A stretch of DNA of 64,000 nt from Brachybacterium squillarum M-6-3 (GCF_000225825.1 NZ_AGBX01000001.1:868001-932000), one strand, 5' to 3'; positions 26,175 to 34,645 are shown, counted from the first letter of the stretch. The notes: generated from the letters alone by a model not told the origin. Translations and numbers: made by a program.

Positions 26175-26705
26175 TCAGTCCGAACGGCCCTCGGCGTAGC
26201 GGCTCACGCTCGAGCCGTCCCCGATCGCGTCCCGGGTGATCACCCCGAGGCTGCCCTCCCGCAGCAGCAGGATGGTGTGGATGTCCTCGAGCGAACCGTG
26301 GCCGGCGCCCCGGGCCGCCTCGTGCAGATCGGCCTCCACCAGGCGATGGCGCCGCAGCGCCCGCTCCACGGGCCGTCCCTCCTCGAACAGCACCACCGGC
26401 GGGTGGTCCACCAGCCCGCGCACCCGCGCCGAGCGCGCCCGGGCCCAGGCCAGCAGCCACTGCAGGAAGACCAGCAGCACGAGCACCCAGACCACCTGCA
26501 CCAGGGAGACGGTGCCGGCGGTGATGGTGCGCCCGAACGCCGAGCCGAGGGTCACCGCGATGACGAAGTCCAGCGGCGTCATCTTCGACATCGTCCGCGG
26601 TCCCGTGATGCGCAGCAGCAGCACGAGGACCAGGTAGCCCGAGGTCGCCATCACCGCCCCGTGCACGATCGGGGTCCAGCCGTTCCAGATCATCGACATG
26701 TCCAT
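26175..26705 (-). CDS. DUF421 (YetF-like) membrane protein
   Basis: A 176-residue protein. Three hydrophobic segments lie near residues 10-30, 40-60 and 62-82, including the family motif LLLRITGPRTMSKMTPLDFV and AVTLGSAFGRT. The soluble C-terminal domain holds HPPVVLFEEGRPVERALRRH, LVEADLHEAARGAG and SLEDIHTILLLREG, the YcaP/YetF pattern. Family members in Bacillus germinate spores or affect stress, but the biochemical role is unknown. The start at 26705 gives MDMSMIWNGW; a weak ribosome site precedes it. Confidence 0.88.
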   Translation of the reverse strand: MDMSMIWNGWTPIVHGAVMATSGYLVLVLLLRITGPRTMSKMTPLDFVIAVTLGSAFGRTITAGTVSLVQVVWVLVLLVFLQWLLAWARARSARVRGLVDHPPVVLFEEGRPVERALRRHRLVEADLHEAARGAGHGSLEDIHTILLLREGSLGVITRDAIGDGSSVSRYAEGRSD

Positions 26706-26801
26706 CGCGACAGGGTGGCACGTCGGCGGGTGGGGTCCCGACGCGGGCGGCGGCGACGGACCGTCCGGTCCACGGCGACGACGGCCCCCTACCCTCGGGT
26801 C

Positions 26802-27410
26802 ATGTCCTTCTGTCCCCGCACCGTGCCCTGGGCGGTCGCCGGCACGCTGGGTGTCCTGGTGCTCGGGGTGCTGGGTGCCTCCGAGCTGATCCATGCCCGC
26901 TCCAGCCGGCGCCGGTTGGGGGTCCCGCGCGGCACGCCGCCGGGACGCGAGGCCGTGGTGGTGCTCGGCTACCGCAACGAGGGCGAGCGGATCAACGCCG
27001 TCAACCGCTTCCGGGTGCGGGCCGCCCTGCGCACCCTGGACCCGGCCGCGGGGGAGAGCGTGCTGGTGTGCTGCGGCGGCGCCGTGGGCGGTCCGGTCCC
27101 CGAGGCCGAGCTGCTGGCCCGCCACGCCCGGGCGCTGGGCTATGAGGGGGAGTTCCTGCTGGAGGCGGAGAGCGCGAGCACCTGGGAGAACGTGCAGAAC
27201 GCGATCCCGCTGATCGAGGACGCGGACTCGATCGCGATCGTCTCCAACCCGCTGCACGCCGAGAAGGCCCGGGCCTACCTCGCGCTGGCGCGTCCGGACC
27301 TCGCCGCCCGCCTGCGCCGCGCCGAGGAGTATCGCCCAGGGGAGCTGCTGTGGCTGAAGCCGCTGGCCACGGTGCTGGGGCTGGGCGACCTGGCCCGGCT
27401 GCCGCACTGA
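26802..27410 (+). CDS. YdcF/SanA-like DUF218 protein
   Basis: A 202-residue protein with an N-terminal membrane anchor (VAGTLGVLVLGVLGASELI) and a DUF218 domain: EAVVVLGYRNEGERINAVNR, LVCCGGAVGGPVPEAELLAR, LLEAESASTWENVQNAIPLI and AIVSNPLHAEKARAYL. The family is linked to envelope integrity (SanA, ElyC) with no proven reaction. TACCCT lies six bases before the ATG, suggesting a leaderless transcript. It runs opposite to the DUF421 gene, sharing a 96-base divergent region. Confidence 0.9.
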   Translation: MSFCPRTVPWAVAGTLGVLVLGVLGASELIHARSSRRRLGVPRGTPPGREAVVVLGYRNEGERINAVNRFRVRAALRTLDPAAGESVLVCCGGAVGGPVPEAELLARHARALGYEGEFLLEAESASTWENVQNAIPLIEDADSIAIVSNPLHAEKARAYLALARPDLAARLRRAEEYRPGELLWLKPLATVLGLGDLARLPH

Positions 27411-27435
27411 CGGCGGTGCGGCGGCCGGGTGCGGC

Positions 27436-28017
27436 TCAGCCCGCCAAGGATCGACGCAGCCGCTCCTGCCAGTCCTCCGGCGCGCGATGCGTGGACCGGG
27501 ACGAGGGCCAGGCCCGCAGCCCGTCCCCCTCCCAGCGCGGCACCAGGTGCAGGTGCAGGTGGGCGACCTCCTGTCCCGCGTCGGTCCCGCTGGAGTGCAG
27601 CAGGTTCACGCCGGTCGCGCCGAGCGCCTCCCGCATGCCCCGGGAGATCCGCTGGGCGAGCAGCATCGTCGCCGTCAGGTCCTCCGGGGACGCCTCGGGC
27701 ATGCCGGAGATGTGCTGCTCGCTGGCCACGACCACGTGCCCGGGGGCCAGGGCGTCGGCGGCAAGGGGCTGCAGGGCGGCCGCGCGGGGCTCGCGCGCCA
27801 CCCAGCAGCCCGCCGAGAGCTCGTCCAGCAGGCGGCAGAAGGAGCAGTCCGGCTCGCGCTCGGGCGCAGCGGGCGGCAGGGAGGTCGGGTCGGGCTCGGG
27901 CGCGCGCACCACCGGCTGCTGTCCGGTGCGAGGGCGCACGGAGCGCCGGCGCAGCACCCGCCGGATCGGGGCGGCCGAGGGGACCCCCACCCAGCCGCCG
28001 GGGGAGGGGGGCCTCAT
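27436..28017 (-). CDS. HIT-family nucleotide hydrolase
   Basis: A 193-residue protein. About 55 N-terminal residues are basic and Pro-rich. The HIT domain follows: CSFCRLLDEL with a possible zinc pair CxxC, CWVAREPRAAALQPLAADAL, GHVVVASEQHISGM and the catalytic HIT motif VAHLHLHLVPRW. HIT proteins cleave nucleotide phosphoanhydride or phosphoramidate bonds. The ATG overlaps the stop of the upstream SnoaL-like gene (ATGA), so they are translationally coupled. The Pro-rich leader is longer than usual for the family, so a later start is possible. Confidence 0.88.
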   Translation of the reverse strand: MRPPSPGGWVGVPSAAPIRRVLRRRSVRPRTGQQPVVRAPEPDPTSLPPAAPEREPDCSFCRLLDELSAGCWVAREPRAAALQPLAADALAPGHVVVASEQHISGMPEASPEDLTATMLLAQRISRGMREALGATGVNLLHSSGTDAGQEVAHLHLHLVPRWEGDGLRAWPSSRSTHRAPEDWQERLRRSLAG

Positions 28018-28373
28018 CCCTGGATCGGCGCAGCGACCGCCTCCTCGGTGCCGGCCCCGGCCATCGCCTCCAGGGCTCGCTGCAGCACCTGCAGGTCCTC
28101 CAGCGTCGCGACCTCGGTGACCTTGCCCCAGGCCAGGGTCATCAGCTGGATCATCGTGTTCTCGTGGCGGACGCCGCCGGGCAGCAGGCGCATCAGGCGC
28201 TGCCACCACAAGGTCATGGCCTCCCGGGAGGTGCGGTAGCCGCCCAGGGCGTGCTCCCCGTGGAGGCGATAGGCGAAGGACGGGGCCAGGGAATCGGCCA
28301 TGACCTGGTAGTTCCCGTCGTTGATGCTGGCGAAGGTGTCCGGCACCCTCGGCCGCACGATCCGCTTGTACAT
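28014..28373 (-). CDS. SnoaL/NTF2-like protein
   Basis: A 119-residue protein beginning MYKRIVRPRVPDTFASINDG, with features of the SnoaL/NTF2 cone fold: YQVMADSLAPSFAYRLHGEH, GGYRTSREAMTLWWQRLMRL and MIQLMTLAWGKVTEVATLED. Members are small-molecule isomerases, cyclases or unknown binding proteins. It is divergent from a TetR gene at 28446 across 72 bases, so that TetR is the probable regulator of the SnoaL-HIT operon. Reaction unknown. Confidence 0.75.
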   Translation of the reverse strand: MYKRIVRPRVPDTFASINDGNYQVMADSLAPSFAYRLHGEHALGGYRTSREAMTLWWQRLMRLLPGGVRHENTMIQLMTLAWGKVTEVATLEDLQVLQRALEAMAGAGTEEAVAAPIQG

Positions 28374-28445
28374 CCGTATCCCCCTGCTCCCCGGGCCGTG
28401 TCGCCCGCCGCCGTCGGCTGCGAATACGTTACGCTGAGTCACATT

Positions 28446-29048
28446 ATGACGCCCTCCGGTCGCCCGCGCAACTCCTCCATCGACGACCACCTCCTCCGCG
28501 CCGCCGCCGAGCTCGTCACCGAGCGCGGCTACGCGGGGATCACCGTCGAGGAGGTCGTCGCCCGCGCCGGCACCACCAAACCCGCCTTCTACCGGCGCTT
28601 CCGCGACCTCGCGGACCTGGTGCCGACGTTGCTGACCTCCCGCCACGGCACGGATGAGGACATCGACACCGGCAGCCTGATCGGCGACCTTGTCGAGGTG
28701 CAGCGCCGCCAGCGGCTGCTGTTCACCGACCCCGTGGTGGTGCGCGGGGTGTGCGGCTGGCTGGCCGCCATCGACGCCACCCCCGAGCGCGGTGAGCCCT
28801 TCCTCGCCGAGTACCTGGCGCCGCGTCGGGCCTTCACCGGCGTGATCCTGCAGCGCGCCGTCGACCGGGGCGAGATCGCGACGGGGGTCGACCCCGGCTG
28901 GATCGCCGACCTGCTCTCGGGGCCCTTCCTGATGCGCGCGATGCTGCCGGGGATGCCCCCGATCGACGACCGACTGGTGGTGCAGAGCGTCCACGCCGCC
29001 CTCGACACCCTCGGTTACTGGGGCGAGCGCCCCGGCCTGCCCGCCTGA
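28446..29048 (+). CDS. TetR-family transcriptional regulator
   Basis: A 200-residue regulator. The helix-turn-helix is at residues 8-55: NSSIDDHLLRAAAELVTERG, YAGITVEEVVARAGTTKPAF and YRRFRDLADLVPTLL. The C-terminal part resembles the TetR_C_16-like ligand domain (DPVVVRGVCGWLAAIDATPE). TACGCT upstream with a short spacer suggests a leaderless transcript. It is divergent from the SnoaL-like/HIT operon, its likely target. The inducer is unknown. Confidence 0.93.
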   Translation: MTPSGRPRNSSIDDHLLRAAAELVTERGYAGITVEEVVARAGTTKPAFYRRFRDLADLVPTLLTSRHGTDEDIDTGSLIGDLVEVQRRQRLLFTDPVVVRGVCGWLAAIDATPERGEPFLAEYLAPRRAFTGVILQRAVDRGEIATGVDPGWIADLLSGPFLMRAMLPGMPPIDDRLVVQSVHAALDTLGYWGERPGLPA

Positions 29049-29070
29049 GGCGGTTGCTGCGGTCGCTGCC

Positions 29071-29430
29071 ATGGCGACCGTGGTGGTGTTCCACGCCCAT
29101 CCCGACGACGAGCCCTTCACGACGGCCGGGTGGTCGGCACCGCAGATCCTTTGACCGACGTGGAGGTCTCCGCGTCTGCTGGCGCGCGACGGGCCGCCCT
29201 TGACGCCTACGACCCCGGCCTCGGCACCGCGGACCTCGCCGAACTGGTACGCGCCGCCGACCCCCGGGCCGCAGGCGACGGGGTGCTGTCGAGGGCGATC
29301 CACGAGACCGAGGGACGGCGCCCTCGTGGTGGCGGGTGACTGGCGCTCGAACCACGCCAACGGCCCCTCCGCGTTCACCCTCGCCTTCGCGGGCGACCGG
29401 GTCCCCCGCATGGTGGTTCGCGAGGGCTGA
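29071..29430 (+). pseudogene. Decayed mosaic: PIG-L deacetylase N-terminus and SnoaL-like C-terminus
   Basis: The ATG at 29071 begins MATVVVFHAHPDDEPFTTAG, which carries the HPDDE zinc motif of PIG-L/LmbE deacetylases, but it stops after about 26 residues. A short acid/Ala-rich stretch follows (GARRAALDAYDPGLG, ending SRAIHET). In a third frame the end DGALVVAGDWRSNHANGPSA, FTLAFAGDRVPRMVVREG resembles the closing strands of an SnoaL/NTF2 protein. The pieces come from two different genes joined by deletion, with at least two frame changes. The hairpin at 29482 lies 50 bases beyond. Confidence 0.68.
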
Positions 29431-29481
29431 GCCCCGTTTCCCGGGCGAGCCGGGGTGGCCCCGGCTCGCCCGACCTTCGCT

Positions 29482-29537
29482 GGGTACTTTTCGTCGGCTC
29501 CCTTCCACCCAGGGAAGGGAGCCGACGAAAAGTGCCC
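29482..29537. terminator. Very long near-perfect hairpin (terminator-like)
   Basis: A perfect 21-base inverted repeat (29486-29506 and 29513-29533) around a six-base loop ACCCAG, extended by three further pairs after one G-U pair. The ends are ACTTTTCGTCGGC and GCCGACGAAAAGT. It lies between the decayed mosaic and the converging UV-endonuclease-like gene, so it could terminate both strands. Its sequence is unrelated to repeats A-D. Confidence 0.75.
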
Positions 29538-29630
29538 CTGCACCTTGCCGCGGCGGGGACTTCCGTGCGTTCGCGAGCCACGTGTGGTTCGTGAGCGCAA
29601 TGATCTCCGGCCGGTCGGAGTTCGGGCGGC

Positions 29631-30071
29631 TCAGCGGATCTCCCAGTCCTCCACGTCCCCGGGGATCGCGATGAGCTGCGGGTGTGCATCCGGGATGGTG
29701 CGCGGCGCGGGCAGACGTTCCAGCCAGTCGGGGGAGCGGCGCGCGCACTTGGCGCGCAGGTGCTCCAGCTCGTAGCCGAGCTGACCCTCGGTGACGGGGA
29801 TCCGCGGCGGGGCCGGCAGCGGCTCGGGACGCAGGATGCGGGTGAGGTCGAAGCGGTAGCCGCGGGCCGTGGCCTCCGCGCGCAGCTCCAGCAGGTAGGC
29901 GCCGATCGCGTCCAGCGGCTCCGGCTGGGTGCGGAAGCGGCGCAGCTGCGGGTGGTTCGTGTAGCCCTTCGTGCCGCCGGCCAGCACCTTCTGGGCGAGC
30001 AGGGTCTCCCGCCAGCCCGCCAGCAGGGCGGCGCGGTCCAGCAGGGAGGGGTGCAGGCTCCACAGTCGCAT
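29631..30071 (-). CDS. Pyrimidine-dimer DNA glycosylase-like protein (DenV/Pyr_excise family)
   Basis: A 146-residue protein. The start MRLWSLHPSLLDRAALLAGW and the following ETLLAQKVLAGGTKGYTNHP, QLRRFR match the Pyr_excise family (T4 endonuclease V relatives), with the conserved R/W-S-LHP N-terminus, K/H pair and YTNHPQ motif. T4 DenV uses its N-terminal Thr amine as nucleophile; here the residue after Met is Arg, as in many bacterial homologues, so activity is uncertain. The rest holds a His/Arg-containing helix (RGYRFDLTRIL). It ends at a WEIR tail. The ATG at 30071 is the family start. Confidence 0.8.
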   Translation of the reverse strand: MRLWSLHPSLLDRAALLAGWRETLLAQKVLAGGTKGYTNHPQLRRFRTQPEPLDAIGAYLLELRAEATARGYRFDLTRILRPEPLPAPPRIPVTEGQLGYELEHLRAKCARRSPDWLERLPAPRTIPDAHPQLIAIPGDVEDWEIR

Positions 30072-30134
30072 CCCCCGATCCCAGCACATCCCGGCCCTTC
30101 GTGCTCACCGACGGCGCGTGGCAGGCTTCGGCCC

Positions 30135-31433
30135 ATGACCGGATCCCGGATCCCCGCCTGGACCGGGCCGCTCGACGTCGAGGGCCTGGGGATGGACGCC
30201 GCCGCCGACGCCGCCGATGCGGTGCGCGCGCTCGCCGGGTCCCGGGGTGCCATCGTGCGCGTGGAGGCGGTGTCGACGCTGGTCGAGGCATCCTTCGCGG
30301 CGAGCGAGCAGCTGCAGGTGGACGGTCGGGCGGCCGAGCCGTGGGCACCCCTCTCGGGCTTCGCCCCAGCGGCCGACGGCTGGGTGCGCCTGCACGGCAA
30401 CTACCCCCACCACGCCGCGGCCCTCCGCGCGGCGCTCGACCTCGACGGGGCCGCCGACGAGCGGGCCGCCCTCGCGGAGGCCTGCGCGGCACTTCCTGCG
30501 GAGACGGTGTGCGCGCGGGTGCAGGAACGAGGCGGGATCGCTGCCGTGGTCCGCGCCGAGGTGGAGTGGACCCGTCACGCCCAGGCGCTGGCGACGCGGG
30601 ACGATCCGTGGCTTGCGGTCGAGCCGGGAGCGCCACGACCGACCCTCCCGCCCGTCCGGGATGTTCGCCGACCGCTGGACGGGGTGCGGGTGCTGGACCT
30701 GACCCGGGTGGTGGCCGGGCCGATGGGCACCCAGCTGCTGGGCTGCCTCGGCGCCGACGTGCTCCGGCTGGACCCGCCGCACCTGCCCGAGCAGCTCGAC
30801 GCCTTCCTCGCCGCCGGGATGGGCAAGCGCTCGGCGGTCATCGACCTCCGCGGCCGCAGCCGGTCGCTCGAGTCCCTGGTGGCGGGCGCCGATGTGGTGG
30901 TGCTCGGCTACCGCCCCGGCTCCCTCGACCGCCACGGGCTGCAGCCCGAGATGCTGCGCGCCCGGCACCCGCACCTGGTGGTCGCGACGCTCTCCGCCTG
31001 GGGCGAGCACGGGCCCTGGGGCGCACGGGAGGGCTTCGACTCGATCGTGCAGGCCGCCACCGGCATCGCCGCCGTCTACTCCGGGGACGACGCACGGCCG
31101 GGCGCGCTGCCCGTGCAGGCCCTCGACCATGCCACCGGGCTGCGCCTGGCCGCCGGGATCCTGGATCTGCTGGCCTCCGGGCGCGGCGGTCGAGTGAAGG
31201 CGAACCTGGTCGGCGCGGCCCGTGACCTGCTGGCCCGGCCGCGGGGGGCGTCGGCTGCCACCGATGACAGCTGCGCCGAGGAGGGCGGTGCGCCGGCTCA
31301 GCGCCTGATGATCCCCACCCCGCACGGCCGGGTGCAGACCGTGCCACCCCCGCTGCTGCTCGACGGCGCCGCGCTCGACGCGCCGATCGGCGGCTACGGG
31401 GCGGCCGAGCCGCGATGGCTGCCGCGGGAGTGA
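30135..31433 (+). CDS. CaiB/BaiF-type CoA-transferase family protein
   Basis: A 432-residue class III CoA-transferase. An N-terminal 170 residues is divergent; the second half holds the classic start VRVLDLTRVVAGPMGTQLLG, CLGADVLRLDPP, GKRSAVIDLRGRSR, ADVVVLGYRPGSLDRHGL and EHGPWGAREGFDSIVQAATG. The catalytic Asp lies at a GFDS-type site. Unlike typical 400-residue family members, the conserved core starts near residue 175, so the N-terminus looks like a second, diverged half or a fusion. The CoA donor and acceptor are unknown. It converges on the fructosamine-kinase gene with a gap of three bases. Confidence 0.82.
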   Translation: MTGSRIPAWTGPLDVEGLGMDAAADAADAVRALAGSRGAIVRVEAVSTLVEASFAASEQLQVDGRAAEPWAPLSGFAPAADGWVRLHGNYPHHAAALRAALDLDGAADERAALAEACAALPAETVCARVQERGGIAAVVRAEVEWTRHAQALATRDDPWLAVEPGAPRPTLPPVRDVRRPLDGVRVLDLTRVVAGPMGTQLLGCLGADVLRLDPPHLPEQLDAFLAAGMGKRSAVIDLRGRSRSLESLVAGADVVVLGYRPGSLDRHGLQPEMLRARHPHLVVATLSAWGEHGPWGAREGFDSIVQAATGIAAVYSGDDARPGALPVQALDHATGLRLAAGILDLLASGRGGRVKANLVGAARDLLARPRGASAATDDSCAEEGGAPAQRLMIPTPHGRVQTVPPPLLLDGAALDAPIGGYGAAEPRWLPRE

Positions 31434-31436
31434 GGC

Positions 31437-32225
31437 TCAGGCCCCCAACGCCCGCGCCCGGGTGATGACGGCGCGGGCCGCCGTGAGGGTGGGTCCGAGG
31501 TAGGCGGCGCCGAACAGCGCCACATGGGCCAGCAGTCCGTAGAGCTGGTGGGCGGGGACGTCCTCGCGCCAGTCCTCCGGCAGCGGGTGCGCCTCCCGGT
31601 ACCCGGCGAGGATCGCGTCCAGGTGCGGGGCGCCGAAGAGGTCCAGCATCGCGAGGTCCTCCAGGCGGTGACCGCCGTGGGCGGCCGGGTCGATCAACAC
31701 CCCACCGGTGTCCGTCCACAGCAGGTTCCCCGACCACAGGTCCCCGTGCACCCGCGACGGCGGCTCGGCGGGGCCGCCCGCGATGCCGTCGAAGGCGCCG
31801 CCCGCGATCGCATCGATCGCCGCCTCGAGCTCACGGGCGGCCTCGGCGTCGAGGGCGGGAAGCGCCCGATCCAGCAGCGGTCGCAGCCGGTCGCCCGCCC
31901 AGTACGGGGCGAAGGCCTCCCGGGGTGTCGCCTCCACGGGGAAGGGGTTATCGAGCGGGCCGAACCAGGCGGTGTCCGCGGGGGTCCAGCCGAAGCCCGG
32001 GCCGCCCGCGTCGTGCAGCGCGGCGAGGGATCGGCCCAGCTCACGGGCCTCCTCGGGGCCGGGGGAGGAGGGGGCGAGGTGCTCGAGCACCAGGCCGTCG
32101 CGGCGCTCCTCCAGCACCCGGACCACCGGGATCACCCCGGGCTCGGCCAGCCAGGCCAGCCCGGCGGCCTCGGCCGCGAAGAAGCCGGCGGGAGCGCCGC
32201 GGCGGGTCTTCTCGTAGGTCTCCAT
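31437..32225 (-). CDS. Fructosamine kinase family protein
   Basis: A 262-residue kinase-fold protein of the FN3K family: METYEKTRRGAPAGFFAAEA, LVLEHLAPSS, the catalytic loop SRVHGDLWSGNLLW with H-D and N, and the DFG-equivalent LIDPAAHGGHRLEDLAM. FN3K enzymes phosphorylate ketosamines on glycated proteins or metabolites, leading to deglycation. The length is slightly short for the family (about 290), mostly at the N-terminus, where the nucleotide-binding lobe is compact. It follows the APH-type kinase gene and repeat D. Confidence 0.9.
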   Translation of the reverse strand: METYEKTRRGAPAGFFAAEAAGLAWLAEPGVIPVVRVLEERRDGLVLEHLAPSSPGPEEARELGRSLAALHDAGGPGFGWTPADTAWFGPLDNPFPVEATPREAFAPYWAGDRLRPLLDRALPALDAEAARELEAAIDAIAGGAFDGIAGGPAEPPSRVHGDLWSGNLLWTDTGGVLIDPAAHGGHRLEDLAMLDLFGAPHLDAILAGYREAHPLPEDWREDVPAHQLYGLLAHVALFGAAYLGPTLTAARAVITRARALGA

Positions 32226-32243
32226 GCCTCCACCGTAGGCACC

Positions 32244-32322
32244 CTGTCCATCAGATGGAGCGAGAGCGACAGCGCCCTCCGTCTGGCGAAGCGGTGCCTC
32301 GCACGCTCCATCTGGTGGACGA
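32244..32322. repeat. Dispersed long palindrome, copy D
   Basis: The left arm starts TGTCCATCAGATGGAGCG and the right arm, reverse complemented, CGTCCACCAGATGGAGCG; the central third is not paired. It lies 21 bases downstream of the stop of the APH-like gene, in front of the fructosamine-kinase gene. The outer arm matches copies A-C (TGTCCAYSRGATGkA...), but the inner part has diverged. Confidence 0.72.
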
Positions 32323-32342
32323 CACCCGTGCGAAGGGGTCCG

Positions 32343-33581
32343 TCAGTCCTCGATGCCGAGGTGGACGGAGAGGGTGGAGCGGAGCCGACCGAAGGCCTCA
32401 CGGTTCCGCGCGGCCTGCGGGGAGGCGTCGTCCAGGCGGGTGGCCAGGTGCAGCAGCATCGCGGCGCGGTCATAGGCGGTCCAGGCGGCGATCCGCTCCT
32501 GCAGCGCGGCGATCTCGGTCACCGAGGCCGGCGCCTCCCGCCCGGCCTGCTCCGCCAGCTCCCGCCGGGCCTGCACGTACTCCTGGACGAACGCTTCCTG
32601 CTGTGCGGCATCCATCGGCACGAACCAGGGCCCGCCGTGCACGGCGCCGCCGAGGATCGCCAGGTCACGCGCCGGATCATCCCCCTGCGCCCATTCGAAG
32701 TCGATGAACTGCACCGTGAGCGGGTCGGGTCCGGTGCCGCGCCGCCACAGGATGTTCGTGGCGCAGAGGTCGCCGTGGGCGAGGACGAAGCCGTCCAGCG
32801 CACGGATCTGCGGCTCGATGCGCGCCACCTGCTCCCGGGCGGCGTCGAGGAAGGGCGCCAGACGATGCTCGGCGATCTCCGCCGCCGCGGCGTCCTCCCA
32901 GCCCGCGATGACCTCCTCCACCTCGTCCAGCAGCGAAGGCGGCCCCGCGGGCAGACTCCCCCAGGGCTCCTCGCCCAGGTGGACGGGGCCGCGGCCGGGG
33001 GCGGGCACCGTGTGCAGGCGGGCCAGCAGACGGGCGTGGGCGCGCAGATGGGCGCCGGTCCAGGTCTCGGGGGCGGCGGCGGTGCCGGGCACCTCGCTGG
33101 TCACCACCGCGGGTCGGCCCAGCGGGCTGGTCGCGGGATCGTCGTGCACGGCGATCGGCTCCGGCCCCACCTCGGGCGGGACCAGGGTGAGCGCCGCGAC
33201 CTCGTGCGTCAGCGGCTGCGGCAGGGCGGAGGGGTCGACGTGCGGAACCCGCACCATCACGGGGGGATGCGCGGGCGGGCTGACCCGCCAGGCGGCGAAG
33301 GTCTCGCCGACCCCGGCCAGCGACACGCGCGCCTCCCCGCCGAGGGAGGTGGGCAGCGCGGACTTGTGCACCCCCGGCAGCCGGGGCGCGTCGCCGAGCG
33401 CGTCGCGGGGGAGCAGCAGGCTCCCCTCCCGCCAGGCCGCGGCGATCCGCGCGGCCATCGCCGGGGACGCAGCCTCCGGCAGCTCGGGACGGGACGGCGC
33501 GGGCACGGATGCCGCGGTGGTGGACTGCTCGGTCCCGGGCTCCCCGGACGAGGACTCCCCGGTCCTGGGCTTCCCGCTCAT
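32343..33581 (-). CDS. Aminoglycoside-phosphotransferase-fold kinase
   Basis: A 412-residue protein with a Ser/Glu/Pro-rich N-terminus of about 35 residues, then an APH-fold domain. The catalytic loop is DGFVLAHGDLCATNILWR (H-G-D-x4-N), followed by IDFEWAQGDDPARDLAILGG, the metal-binding D(F)E motif. Upstream EVAALTLVPPEVGPEPIAV holds the hinge. The family phosphorylates small hydroxyl compounds; no known aminoglycoside cluster is nearby. It is followed by palindrome D and the fructosamine kinase gene, a related fold in the same direction, perhaps an operon. Confidence 0.9.
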   Translation of the reverse strand: MSGKPRTGESSSGEPGTEQSTTAASVPAPSRPELPEAASPAMAARIAAAWREGSLLLPRDALGDAPRLPGVHKSALPTSLGGEARVSLAGVGETFAAWRVSPPAHPPVMVRVPHVDPSALPQPLTHEVAALTLVPPEVGPEPIAVHDDPATSPLGRPAVVTSEVPGTAAAPETWTGAHLRAHARLLARLHTVPAPGRGPVHLGEEPWGSLPAGPPSLLDEVEEVIAGWEDAAAAEIAEHRLAPFLDAAREQVARIEPQIRALDGFVLAHGDLCATNILWRRGTGPDPLTVQFIDFEWAQGDDPARDLAILGGAVHGGPWFVPMDAAQQEAFVQEYVQARRELAEQAGREAPASVTEIAALQERIAAWTAYDRAAMLLHLATRLDDASPQAARNREAFGRLRSTLSVHLGIED

Positions 33582-33636
33582 GGCGCCTCCCTTCCCGGCC
33601 GCGTGGCGCGGCTGATCCGATGCTACGCCGCGGGGC

Positions 33637-34422
33637 TCACACGGCGGGGGTGGCGAAGCCGCCGTTGGACAGCAGCAGCTGCCCGCGGATCCAGGAGCCC
33701 TGCGTGGAGAGGAGGAACCGCACCAGGTCCGCGACGGTGGAGGGTTCGCCGAGCTCCCCGCCGGGGGTGGCGGCGGCGCAGGCCTCCCGCACCTCCTCGT
33801 CCATCCATCCGGTGTCGATCGGGCCCGGGTTCACGATGTTGGTGCGGATGCCGCGGTCGGCCAGCTCGTGGGTGCCGGCCAGCACCAGCCGGTCCAGGGC
33901 CCCCTTGGTGGCGCCGTAGGGCAGGTTGTGGGTGGTGTGGTCGCTGGTCAGGGCGACGACGGCCCCGCCGGGGGTGTCGGTGCCGGGCACCACCTGCTCG
34001 GCGAAGGCGCGCAGCAGCAGCCAGGAGGCCCGCACGTTCACCGCGTAGTGCCGGTCGAAGCTCTCCACCGTGGTGTCCAGGATCGAGGAGTCCACGGATT
34101 CGCAGTGGCACATCACCAGCGCCCCGAGCGGACCGAGCTCCATCGTGGCCTGCTCCACCAGGGAGTTGGGCACGGACGGGTCGGCGAGGTCTCCCTCGAC
34201 CAGCGCCACCCGGCGGCCCGTCGTCCGCAGCTCCGCGGCGAGCTGCTCCACGTCGGAGGACTCCTGGTTCACCCGCTGGTCGTAGGCGTCCAGGTGGGAC
34301 AGCGCGAGGTCGTAGCCGTCCGCGGCGAGACCGCGGGCGATGGCCGCGCCGATCCCGCGGCGTCGACCGACCCCGGTGATCAGGGCGGTGCGGGGCGGGG
34401 CGGGCTGCTGCGATGCGCTCAT
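33637..34422 (-). CDS. Short-chain dehydrogenase/reductase
   Basis: A 261-residue NAD(P)-dependent SDR. The cofactor site is ITGVGRRRGIGAAIARGLA near residue 15, and VEGDLADPS and HYAVNVRASWLLLRAF follow. The catalytic Y-x3-K is YGATKGALDRL, with a Ser in TSDHTTHN upstream, and the family NPGPIDTGWM stretch comes next. The N(V)R(A) residue and length are normal. Substrate unknown; the end LLLSNGGFATPAV resembles FabG-type closing loops. Transcribed with no clear operon partner. Confidence 0.93.
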   Translation of the reverse strand: MSASQQPAPPRTALITGVGRRRGIGAAIARGLAADGYDLALSHLDAYDQRVNQESSDVEQLAAELRTTGRRVALVEGDLADPSVPNSLVEQATMELGPLGALVMCHCESVDSSILDTTVESFDRHYAVNVRASWLLLRAFAEQVVPGTDTPGGAVVALTSDHTTHNLPYGATKGALDRLVLAGTHELADRGIRTNIVNPGPIDTGWMDEEVREACAAATPGGELGEPSTVADLVRFLLSTQGSWIRGQLLLSNGGFATPAV

Positions 34423-34504
34423 GGCGCCGAGGGTAGGCGGGTTCCCCCGCGGTCGCCACGGAATATGCGGCCCGGCGGGGCGGTGGGACGGCTACGGAGC
34501 CGCC

Positions 34505-34645
34505 ATGCGCGCCGCCCCGACCCCGGACATCTCCACCTCGCAGCTCTTCACGAGCGTGGGGATCTTCGCGCTGATGTCGATCTTCTGCATCGGCTGGACG
34601 TTCCTCGCGGTCCGCCTGCAGCGCCCCGTGCTGCCGGGGGCATAG
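34505..34645 (+). CDS. Small single-pass membrane ORF, possibly truncated
   Basis: A 46-residue ORF on the plus strand with one hydrophobic segment (LFTSVGIFALMSIFCIGW). Every third position is G or C, which is strong sign of real coding in this genome. CGGAG lies six bases before the ATG. Its stop lies inside the break point of the sortase remnant on the opposite strand, so the tail may be the product of a deletion rather than the natural end. Function unknown. Confidence 0.45.
   Translation: MRAAPTPDISTSQLFTSVGIFALMSIFCIGWTFLAVRLQRPVLPGA

Noticed and set aside
32244..32322. Treating copy D as an ordinary terminator
   Set aside because: Its outer arm is the same sequence as copies A-C, so it belongs to the repeat family even though its inner stem has decayed.
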